From Paracoccaceae bacterium (GTDB lineage Bacteria; Pseudomonadota; Alphaproteobacteria; Rhodobacterales; Rhodobacteraceae): a DNA stretch of 13,278 bases. The stretch covers positions 679-13,956 of the forward strand of contig JABSSB010000007.1 of NCBI GenBank assembly GCA_013214715.1. Reading direction: 5' to 3'. The notes beneath the pieces are model-generated. The model saw only the letters and a program-made list of their open reading frames with translations. It was not told where the DNA came from and did no database searches. The position numbers were made by a program, and so were the translations under genes. Shown in pieces: positions 6,977-13,278 of the stretch (position 1 is the first letter of the stretch; every line of letters starts with the position of its first letter).

Positions 6977-8479
6977 ATGACCCAAGCCATGTCGGACAGG
7001 GCGGCACGCCCAACCTTTACCTTTTGGATCGTGTTTTGCGTTGCGGCGCTGGTTGCTTTTGGCGCGGCTGTCGGAAATCTTGCAGACCCCCTGGTGATGT
7101 ATGACGACTACCCGGCTCTTCTTGCAGAGCCGGACCGGTTCTGGAGCAAGACCCTGTCAGAAGGGCGCTGGGTCAATTATGTCTGGCACTTGCGTGAGGT
7201 TCAGACACCGTCTTGGGTCAATTTCGCAGCTTACCAACTCATGATTGCAGGGCTGGCCGCGCTTATTGCGATGATGGCCATAAAGCCTCCTGATCGCGTG
7301 TTTTACGGCGGTCTTGCAGCGGCTTTGATCGTGGTGTCACCGGCCTCTGTTGCGCTGTCGTTCTGGGCCAGCACCCTCTTGCCCGGTCTTGCGCTGTGTG
7401 TGGCCTATGGTGTTTTGGTGCTTCGGGGCGGATATCGGATCGCGCTGTGGATGTTGCTGCCGTTTGTGATTGTGACGTTCATGGCATATACGTCTTTTCC
7501 TCTGATCTTGCTGTTGATGCTGGTCCTGACGGTTCCGTCGGTGACCTGGCGCAGCTGGGGAGGGATAGCGGTCTATTTTATGCTGTGCATGGTGCTGGCT
7601 GTTTTGGTGACCTATTCCTTGAACTATCTTGTGCATGGTGTTTTCGGTCTCGAACTTGATGTCACAAGGGCTCCGGTGACCTCTTTTTCGCCTGAGGCAT
7701 TGCAGGTGAAAGCGGGGCGCGTGGTCGCAAGTGTCGAAAACGCTCTCCTCGCCTTCGGATACGGATCTTGGACATTTGTTGCTCTTCATGTCGTCTTACT
7801 TGGCGTCTCGTCTGTGGTCGTGTTTCAGCAGGATCGTAGGCTCTTCATCATGCTTCAGTCAGTGATGTGGGGCGGAGTCGCGATGTTGGTTGCGCAAACC
7901 ATGCTTTCCGGGGCCTGGCTGCCATTCCGATCCTTCCATTTCTTCTGGGTGGCTTACGTGATCCAGCTCGTTCGGGCGGCGCAATTGCTGGCTGGACGGA
8001 CGCGGATCATCGGTTTGACGGCTCACATAACCTGCATAGCGGTCCTGGCCTGGTATGGGCTCATCACTGGGATTTTGTATACCAGCGCGCAATCCTGGCA
8101 AAGCGAGACCGCCGCCCTTGCCGACAAATTGCCTGACGATACACGCACGCTTTATGCCACTGGGAATCTAATCCAATACCCGTCAGCTGCCTTGGCGACC
8201 TTGCAGGATGAGGAGGCGATCGCCGGGCGGATGCGCTATTTGACTGGGCGGGACGTCGTTTTGTGTCAGCACGGCCTGAACCCTTGTGACGCGGTTCCGT
8301 CATCCATTCGTAACGGAGGACCGGACGATCAGCCAAAGGTGGAGCTGGCGATCCTGGACGACATCATCGTCATCGTCTTTCCGGGAGAGCCTTACATGTC
8401 GCCAACCAGCCGGGCATGGTTCACGCATGGGCCGGGTAAACGCGATACTGCAGGTGACGAGCCCGTCACCAATAAGTGA
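6977..8479 (+). CDS. Polytopic membrane protein with GT-C-like layout, function unknown
   Basis: I do not recognise this 500-residue protein with certainty. A short basic N-terminus is followed by a first membrane helix (about 14-33), then a loop of about 50 residues predicted to face the periplasm. That loop contains DPLVMYDDYPALL and SEGRWVNYVW. About eight to ten further hydrophobic segments follow (83-103, 110-128, 130-148, 155-185, 196-215, 262-284, 292-312, 320-340, 345-368). A soluble tail of about 130 residues ends the protein, with Cys430 and Cys437 as a possible disulfide. An acidic DDY in the first outer loop plus a GRW motif recalls membrane glycosyltransferases of the GT-C fold, such as the GtrII group. 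This is inference only. ATG 6977 is chosen; a TTG at 6953 would add eight residues. No clear Shine-Dalgarno site is visible. Confidence 0.6.
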   Translation: MTQAMSDRAARPTFTFWIVFCVAALVAFGAAVGNLADPLVMYDDYPALLAEPDRFWSKTLSEGRWVNYVWHLREVQTPSWVNFAAYQLMIAGLAALIAMMAIKPPDRVFYGGLAAALIVVSPASVALSFWASTLLPGLALCVAYGVLVLRGGYRIALWMLLPFVIVTFMAYTSFPLILLLMLVLTVPSVTWRSWGGIAVYFMLCMVLAVLVTYSLNYLVHGVFGLELDVTRAPVTSFSPEALQVKAGRVVASVENALLAFGYGSWTFVALHVVLLGVSSVVVFQQDRRLFIMLQSVMWGGVAMLVAQTMLSGAWLPFRSFHFFWVAYVIQLVRAAQLLAGRTRIIGLTAHITCIAVLAWYGLITGILYTSAQSWQSETAALADKLPDDTRTLYATGNLIQYPSAALATLQDEEAIAGRMRYLTGRDVVLCQHGLNPCDAVPSSIRNGGPDDQPKVELAILDDIIVIVFPGEPYMSPTSRAWFTHGPGKRDTAGDEPVTNK

Positions 8480-8535
8480 GCGCACTTGCCTTTTGGGAAA
8501 GTCGCGGGAAAGGTCGGCGACAATCGCTGCCGCCG

Positions 8536-8540
8536 AAAGG
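8536..8540 (+). promoter_or_regulatory. Shine-Dalgarno site supporting a GTG start
   Basis: AAGGA lies nine bases before GTG 8550. The frame stays open far upstream into the preceding gene, but conserved thiamine-diphosphate-enzyme sequence only begins after this GTG, so the pair fixes the start. Confidence 0.6.
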
Positions 8541-8549
8541 ATTTTCCCT

Positions 8550-10166
8550 GTGCCTGACACTCTTCGTGCCGCTGACCATCTGGCCGGACGCCTTTATGAG
8601 GCCGGGTGCCGACATGCTTTTGGAATGCCCGGAGGAGAAGTTCTGACGCTGGTCGATGCGTTGGAGACCGCAGGGATCACGTTCCATCTGTGCAAACATG
8701 AAAACGCCGCCGCCTTCATGGCCGAAGGCGTGCATCACCGTGATGGCGCGCCGGGTATTCTTGTGGCGACGGTCGGACCAGGCGCGTTGAACGGGGTGAA
8801 CGCTGTCGCAAATGCCCATCAGGACCGCGTCCCAATGATTGTGCTGTCGGGCTGTGTCGATGCCGATGAGGCGCTGACCTACACGCATCAGGTTCTCGAG
8901 CATCAGGCGGTTTTTCGGCCCATCACGAAAGCGACGTTTCGGCTGACCGAAGGCGGCGCGGACACCATTGCCGACAAGGCCGTGTCCATTGCGACAGAGC
9001 CGCGCATGGGGCCGGTTCACATTGATGTGCCGATCACTGTGGCTGATGCAAAACTGTCGCAAGGACCAAAACGGCGCAGGCCCCCGTCCAGCCCTGTTGC
9101 CCCTGCTGGCGCTGATCTTGCGCTTGCGCGGTCATGGCTGTCTGATGCCGACCGCCCTATTGCGATCATAGGTCTGGATGTTCTGTGCGATGGGTCTGCG
9201 ACCGTGCTGCAGGCTTTTCTCGAACATCATGGAATCCCGTTTTTGACGACGTATAAGGCCAAAGGGGTTCTGCCCGAAGATCACCCGCTTTGCCTTGGTG
9301 CGGCAGGGCTTTCGCCCTTGGCGGACGGTCATCTGGTGCCGTTGGTGGAACAGGCTGATCTGATCTTGGCGATCGGGTATGATCCGATTGAGATGCGCAT
9401 TGGCTGGCGCGAGGTCTGGGATGCAGACCGGCAGCGGGTGATCGACATCGCCGCAGTGCCCAATGACCATTACATGCATCAGGCCAGTCTGAACTTCGTT
9501 GCCGATACCGGCGCGACACTCGAAGCTTTGACAGACGGTTTGCCCGGCGGGCGCGGCTGGGCGGACCGTCAGCCCGATGCCACGCGAGCTGCCTTGGCCA
9601 AGGCTTTCCCAAAAGACGACGCCTGGGGCCCGGCGGCGGTTTTTTCCGAATTGCGTCATGTGATGCCACGCGGCACGCTTCTGAGCGCCGATAGCGGGGC
9701 TCATCGCATTTTGCTCAGCCAGATGTGGCGCTGTGATGCCCCGCGCGAGTTGGTGCAAAGCTCTGCCCTGTGCACGATGGGCTGCGCGGTGCCTCTGGCC
9801 ATGGGGATGAAGCTGCTCGAACCTGCGCGCCCTGTGGTGTCAGTCTCTGGCGATGCAGGGTTCCTGATGGTCGCCGGAGAGTTGGCCACAGCGGCCGAGA
9901 TGAACATTGCGCCAATCTTTCTTGTACTTGTTGATGCCAGCCTGGCTCTGATTGAATTGAAACAACGGCAGCGTCAGATGACAAATCGCGGCGTGGATTT
10001 CGCGCATCATGATTTCGCAGCGATGGGGCGGGCCTTTGGCGGGAACGGGGCCACCGTGCGCAGCCGCCCGGAATTGCGCGCCGCCCTTGAAAGCGCGTTG
10101 GAATCCGACAGCTTCACCGTCATCGCAGCCGAGATTGAACGGGGAAGCTATGACGGGCGCATCTAA
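8550..10166 (+). CDS. Thiamine diphosphate-dependent enzyme, acetolactate synthase-like
   Basis: Enzymes of this fold split or join 2-oxo acids or 2-hydroxyacyl-CoAs using thiamine diphosphate. The 538-residue product shows the three usual domains. The N-terminal PYR domain has HAFGMPGGE (22-30) and the catalytic Glu51 in KHENAAAFMAEG. The middle domain contains PIAIIGLDVL and a DLILAIGYDPIE block that resembles catabolic acetolactate synthase. The C-terminal PP domain has GDAGFL (434-439). The metal-binding motif is GDA...D, with Asp462 in place of the usual Asn, 27 residues after Asp435. It lacks the features I would expect of oxalyl-CoA decarboxylase. GTG 8550 is the chosen start. The end overlaps the CoA-transferase gene by 17 bases, implying coupled translation and a shared pathway. 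The substrate is unknown; acetolactate synthase, a decarboxylase or a 2-hydroxyacyl-CoA lyase are possible. Confidence 0.85.
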   Translation: MPDTLRAADHLAGRLYEAGCRHAFGMPGGEVLTLVDALETAGITFHLCKHENAAAFMAEGVHHRDGAPGILVATVGPGALNGVNAVANAHQDRVPMIVLSGCVDADEALTYTHQVLEHQAVFRPITKATFRLTEGGADTIADKAVSIATEPRMGPVHIDVPITVADAKLSQGPKRRRPPSSPVAPAGADLALARSWLSDADRPIAIIGLDVLCDGSATVLQAFLEHHGIPFLTTYKAKGVLPEDHPLCLGAAGLSPLADGHLVPLVEQADLILAIGYDPIEMRIGWREVWDADRQRVIDIAAVPNDHYMHQASLNFVADTGATLEALTDGLPGGRGWADRQPDATRAALAKAFPKDDAWGPAAVFSELRHVMPRGTLLSADSGAHRILLSQMWRCDAPRELVQSSALCTMGCAVPLAMGMKLLEPARPVVSVSGDAGFLMVAGELATAAEMNIAPIFLVLVDASLALIELKQRQRQMTNRGVDFAHHDFAAMGRAFGGNGATVRSRPELRAALESALESDSFTVIAAEIERGSYDGRI

Positions 10167-11343
10167 AGGACCACTGGACGGGGTACGGGTTCTGGACCTC
10201 AGCCGCATTCTGGCCGGACCAACCTGCACGCAATTGCTGGGAGACTTGGGGGCGGATGTCCTGAAGATTGAAAACCCGGTCACCGGTGGCGACGACACCC
10301 GTGCATGGGGGCCACCCTATGTTCTGGATGACACCGGGGAGCGCACGGATTTGTCGGCCTATTTCATGGCCGCCAATCGCAACAAACGCTCGGTGGCGGT
10401 AGACCTGACCTCTACCGATGGGCGGGCGCAGTTGCGGCGCTGGGCGGCGCAGGCCGATATTCTGATCGAAAATTTCAAACCCGGCGGGTTGGCAAAATAT
10501 GGCCTCGACTATGACAGCCTGCGCGCGGAGTGCCCGCGGCTGATCTATTGCTCGATCTCGGGTTATGGGCAAACTGGCCCGAACCGGGACAAGCCGGGAT
10601 ATGATCTGATGGCGCAGGGCTATGGCGGCATCATGTCCCTGACCGGAGAGCCCGAAGGTATGCCCATGAAGGTCGGGGTCGGTATCGCAGACGTGATGTG
10701 CGGCATGTATGCAACCACAGGTATTCTCGCCGCTCTGCGTCACCGGGATCAGACCGGGCAGGGCCAGCAGGTCGACTTGGCACTGGTGGATGCCCAGATC
10801 GCATGGCTCATCAATGAGGGTGTGAATTATCTGACCTCGAGCGTTCTGCCCCAGCGGCGCGGCAACGCGCATCCCAACATCGTGCCCTATGATGTTTTTG
10901 AAACAAAAGACGGTCATGTCATCATCGCTGTGGGCAATGACAGCCAGTTTCAACGCTTTGTCGGGTTCCTGGACTTGCCTGAATTATCCTCCGACGCTCG
11001 CTTTGCCACCAATCCGGACAGGATTGCCCACCGCGAGGCCTTGCTGACCGTGATCCGTCCGGCTTTGGCCGCGCGCCCGACCGAAGAGGTGATTGCAGGG
11101 CTTGAAGCGCTCAAAGTGCCAGCCGGTCCAGTGCAGAGTTTGGATCAGGTGTTTGCCTCCGACCAGGTCGCGGCGCGGGAGATGCAGATCGATATGACCA
11201 GTGATGCGGGTCCGGTCCATCTGATCGGCAATCCGCTCAAATTCTCCGCAACGCCTGTCACCTATCGGCTCGCGCCGCCACGCTTTGGCGCGGATACGGA
11301 TGACGCATTTGCGTCTGAAAACCCTTGGGAAATGCCCAAATAA
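10150..11343 (+). CDS. Class III CoA-transferase (CaiB/BaiF family), SUGCT-like
   Basis: Family III CoA-transferases move CoA between carboxylic acids through an aspartyl-CoA intermediate. The 397-residue product starts with the standard GVRVLDLSRILAGPTCTQLLG block, followed by GADVLKIE and GGDDTRAWGPP (46-56). Later come AANRNKRSVAVDL, YCSISGYGQTGP (133-144) and PGYDLMAQ. The catalytic Asp is most likely Asp181 in VGVGIADVMCGMYA, aligned with the GD/TD position of formyl-CoA transferase and SUGCT. The run from GGDDTR through IVPYDVFETKDGHV closely resembles human SUGCT (succinyl-CoA:glutarate CoA-transferase), as I recall it. A dicarboxylate acceptor with succinyl-CoA as donor is therefore a reasonable guess. 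ATG 10150 lies inside the end of the ThDP-enzyme gene and has GGGGAAG just before it. The longer open frame from 10009 is part of that gene read in another frame. Confidence 0.9.
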   Translation: MTGASKGPLDGVRVLDLSRILAGPTCTQLLGDLGADVLKIENPVTGGDDTRAWGPPYVLDDTGERTDLSAYFMAANRNKRSVAVDLTSTDGRAQLRRWAAQADILIENFKPGGLAKYGLDYDSLRAECPRLIYCSISGYGQTGPNRDKPGYDLMAQGYGGIMSLTGEPEGMPMKVGVGIADVMCGMYATTGILAALRHRDQTGQGQQVDLALVDAQIAWLINEGVNYLTSSVLPQRRGNAHPNIVPYDVFETKDGHVIIAVGNDSQFQRFVGFLDLPELSSDARFATNPDRIAHREALLTVIRPALAARPTEEVIAGLEALKVPAGPVQSLDQVFASDQVAAREMQIDMTSDAGPVHLIGNPLKFSATPVTYRLAPPRFGADTDDAFASENPWEMPK

Positions 11344-11394
11344 CACCTTTTTGGCGAGTTTTCTCACCGGTTCGGCAACAAACCTCGCGCGCGG

Positions 11395-11438
11395 GCACAC
11401 AAGCGTTCACCACTACGTGTATCACACGCTTTGTGTGC
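11395..11438 (+). promoter_or_regulatory. Large imperfect stem-loop in the CoA-transferase/TPR intergenic region
   Basis: GCACACAAGCGT (11395-11406) pairs with ACGCTTTGTGTGC (11426-11438): 12 bp with a single bulged T, around a 19-base loop. A second small dyad, CGTGT-ATC-ACACG (11416-11428), uses part of the loop and of the right arm, so the two structures exclude each other. No T-tract follows. It lies 51 bases after the CoA-transferase stop and 63 before the TPR-gene ATG, in a 158-base gap without a gene. It could be a terminator, an operator dyad or a leader structure; the sequence does not decide. Confidence 0.5.
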
Positions 11439-11501
11439 GCAAGGAGTGCCGCCTGTCTGCTAAGCGATACCTACCGCAGTGTATGAGGAGAGTGACCGGC
11501 G

Positions 11502-12863
11502 ATGTTGAGGGACGCCTTTGGCCAGATGACCAGCCTGACCGATACCGCAGTTTTGGCCGAATGGGACAAGATGCAGCGCGCCTTTCTGGCCCATGCCGCA
11601 AACACGCCGCAGCATCTTGGCGCGGTGCTGGGGGCGGAGCCTGACTTTGCTCAGGCTCATGCGGTTAAGGCGATGTTCTACGCCCTGCTGGGCCGACGCG
11701 AAGTGATGGAAATTGCACGCGATGCTATTGCGACAGCGCGCGACTGCCAGCCCGGCGCGACCGAACGTGAGGCATTGTATCTCAGAGCCGCTGAAGCCTG
11801 CTTAGCAGGCTATCCAAGTCAGGCCGTTCAGGCGATGGAGCAAGTGCTGGACCGACACCCGACCGACGCGTTGGCTGCAAAGCTGAGCCATGCCTTCCGC
11901 TTTGTGCTTGGTGATGCCAGCGGGATGCGGGCGTCGATTGAACGGGTGCTCCCGGCATATGCGCCGGATCATCCGGCGCGCGGCTACCTGTTGGGCTGCC
12001 ATGCTTTCGCCTTGGAAGAAACAGGTGAATATCATCTGGCCGAAGTTGCTGGGCGTCAGGCGCTTTGGACCGCGCCGGATGATGCCTGGGGTCTCCATGC
12101 CGTGGCGCATGTCTACGACATGACAGGCAAGGCCGAACGCGGTTTGGAATGGTTAACCGGTCGCGAGGCCGCCTGGGCGCATTGCAACAATTTCCGCTAT
12201 CACGTTTGGTGGCACAAGGCGCTGATGCATCTGGACCTGGGCCAGATTGACGAGGTGATGCGCCTTTACGATCAGGAAATCCGCGCCGACAAGACCGATG
12301 ATTATCGCGACATATCCAATGCCACGTCACTTCTGATGCGGCTGGAATTGGATGGGGTCAATGTTGGATCACGCTGGGAAGAACTGGCCGATCTGTCTGC
12401 CGCCCGGACAGACGATGGCTGTCTGATCTTTGCCGATCTGCATTACCTTCTGGCCTTGGCCGGAGACAAACGCCAGCTTGACGCGCATCGCCTTGTCGCC
12501 CGTATCGCCAAGGATGGGCAGGCTGCTGCCGGAGATATGGGTCCGCGCATGGCTCGGCCCGGCTTGAACGCGGCGCGTGGGCTCGAAGCCTTTGGCGAAG
12601 GTGATTATGATACAGCCTTCGGCAATCTGGCCGCCGCTCGGGATGCGATGCAGATGGCCGGGGGCAGCCATGCGCAGCGCGACGTGTTTGAACGCCTGAC
12701 CATTGATTGCGGGTTGCGTTCTGGTCGGATCGACCATGCCGAAGCCATCCTTCAGGACCGCCAACGCCGTCGCGGAGGGCGTCTGGACGCCTATGCAGCC
12801 GCGCGGTTTGACCTGATCTCCGCCGCGCGCTCCGCCGCGCCTGATGCCATTCCAGCCGAGTAA
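11502..12863 (+). CDS. TTC38-like tetratricopeptide-repeat protein
   Basis: The 453-residue, mostly helical protein has no signal peptide or membrane helix and should be cytosolic. It shows TPR-like helix pairs: for example 47-80 (AEPDFAQAHAVKAMFYALLGRREVMEIARDA region), 97-120, 161-190, 195-220 and 234-260. The block FRYHVWWHKALMHLDLGQIDEVMRLYDQEI and the later ATSLLMRLELDGVNVGSRW match what I recall of the TTC38 family, conserved from bacteria to humans with no settled function. Histidines cluster in the conserved blocks (His167, 199, 203, 234, 238, 243 and 314). AGGAG at 11486-11490 stands 11 bases before ATG 11502, slightly long but acceptable. The OpgC-family gene starts 11 bases after the stop, so the two are probably co-transcribed. 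No catalytic role can be assigned. Confidence 0.85.
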   Translation: MLRDAFGQMTSLTDTAVLAEWDKMQRAFLAHAANTPQHLGAVLGAEPDFAQAHAVKAMFYALLGRREVMEIARDAIATARDCQPGATEREALYLRAAEACLAGYPSQAVQAMEQVLDRHPTDALAAKLSHAFRFVLGDASGMRASIERVLPAYAPDHPARGYLLGCHAFALEETGEYHLAEVAGRQALWTAPDDAWGLHAVAHVYDMTGKAERGLEWLTGREAAWAHCNNFRYHVWWHKALMHLDLGQIDEVMRLYDQEIRADKTDDYRDISNATSLLMRLELDGVNVGSRWEELADLSAARTDDGCLIFADLHYLLALAGDKRQLDAHRLVARIAKDGQAAAGDMGPRMARPGLNAARGLEAFGEGDYDTAFGNLAAARDAMQMAGGSHAQRDVFERLTIDCGLRSGRIDHAEAILQDRQRRRGGRLDAYAAARFDLISAARSAAPDAIPAE

Positions 12864-12874
12864 AGACCAAACCC

Positions 12875-13278
12875 ATGGCGACAGTTTCGCCCAGCAATGA
12901 TTTTTCTGCCGCGCCGGCCTCTGCCCCCGCGCTGAGCGCCGTAAAACCTGCGGCCAGAATCCGCGATCCGCGTCTTGACGTATTTCGCGGGATCGCGATG
13001 TTCATCATCCTGATCGCCCATATTCCTGGAAATGCCTGGACCGGCTGGATTCCGGCGCGCTTCGGTTTTTCCGACGCGACCGAGATTTTTGTCTTCTGCT
13101 CGGGCATGGCCTCGGCGCTGGCCTTTGGCGGTGCCTTTGAACGGGCGGGCTGGCGCATGGGCACGGCCCGCGTGGCCTTTCGAGTCTGGCAGGTCTATTG
13201 GGCGCATATCGCGCTGTTTTTCTTCATCGCCATGTCAATGGCCTGGCTGAATACATTCGGGTTCGAAAAGAATTACAT
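12875..13278 (+). CDS. opgC: OpgC-family membrane acyltransferase, N-terminal part (3' truncated)
   Basis: OpgC proteins are multi-helix inner-membrane enzymes; the founding member adds succinyl groups to osmoregulated periplasmic glucans. From ATG 12875 the frame stays open to the window end, giving 134 residues. Residues 1-29 are rich in Ala, Pro and Ser and probably disordered in the cytosol. The family signature then starts: RDPRLDVFRGIAMFIILIAH (30-49) forms the first helix with His49, followed by IPGNAW, FGFSDATEIFVFCSGMASAL (63-82) as the second helix, and VWQVYWAHIALFFF (104-117). The RDPRLDxFRG...HIPGN pattern is diagnostic as I recall the family. It follows the TTC38-like gene by 11 bases with only a weak ribosome site. 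Several Rhodobacterales OpgC homologues have no assigned substrate, so glucan succinylation is not certain here. Confidence 0.85.
   Translation, partial: MATVSPSNDFSAAPASAPALSAVKPAARIRDPRLDVFRGIAMFIILIAHIPGNAWTGWIPARFGFSDATEIFVFCSGMASALAFGGAFERAGWRMGTARVAFRVWQVYWAHIALFFFIAMSMAWLNTFGFEKNY

Noticed and set aside
10120..10953. 277-codon open frame on the minus strand
   Set aside because: It is antisense to the well-supported CoA-transferase gene and shows no recognisable motifs.
8550..11343. Oxalate degradation pair (oxalyl-CoA decarboxylase and formyl-CoA transferase)
   Set aside because: The ThDP enzyme's motifs and middle domain resemble acetolactate synthase, and the transferase is closer to SUGCT than to formyl-CoA transferase.
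12358..13164. 268-codon open frame on the minus strand
   Set aside because: It spans the end of the TTC38-like gene and the start of the OpgC-family gene on the other strand, both of which show family motifs.
1..13278. Mobile element, phage, defence island or CRISPR array
   Set aside because: There is no integrase, transposase, terminal repeat, spacer array or known defence gene; most genes are housekeeping or common metabolic families.

Overview
The window looks like ordinary chromosomal DNA of an alphaproteobacterium, most likely of the Rhodobacterales (Roseobacter/Rhodobacter group). This rests on fairly high GC with GC-rich third codon positions, the gene order chaN-like / coaBC / dut / membrane-anchored moeB, and protein variants typical of that group (OpgC family, TTC38-like TPR protein, M3 peptidase). 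All ten complete or partial genes lie on the + strand except none on the minus strand. I found no tRNA, rRNA, CRISPR array, insertion sequence, integrase or phage gene.

Region 1 (1-3095) is a housekeeping cofactor and nucleotide cluster. It holds the 3' end of a ChaN/Tiki-like gene, coaBC (two steps of coenzyme A synthesis), dut (dUTPase), and a MoeB/ThiF-type adenylyltransferase with an added N-terminal membrane region. dut and moeB overlap by one base (TGATG), so the cluster is probably one operon.

Region 2 (3096-4791) encodes a polar amino acid-type ABC importer: a secreted binding protein and a permease, with no ATPase gene beside them. A strong 11-bp hairpin lies between the two genes and probably sets their relative expression. 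Region 3 (4792-6855) is a Dcp-like M3 metallopeptidase. Its start is best placed at 4846 by a clear Shine-Dalgarno site.

Region 4 (6856-11343) is the least routine part. It holds a polytopic membrane protein with a GT-C-like layout, then a thiamine diphosphate enzyme related to acetolactate synthase, which overlaps by 17 bases a class III CoA-transferase resembling succinyl-CoA:dicarboxylate CoA-transferases. The last two probably form one catabolic module for an unidentified carboxylic acid.

Region 5 (11344-13278) starts with a 158-bp intergenic stretch carrying a strong imperfect stem-loop. It is followed by a TTC38-like TPR protein and, 11 bases further on, the start of an OpgC-family membrane acyltransferase gene that runs off the window.

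I see no evidence of a defence system or mobile island. The best candidates for something undescribed are the ThDP enzyme/CoA-transferase pair, the membrane protein before it, the TTC38-like/OpgC pair, and two intergenic RNA structures.
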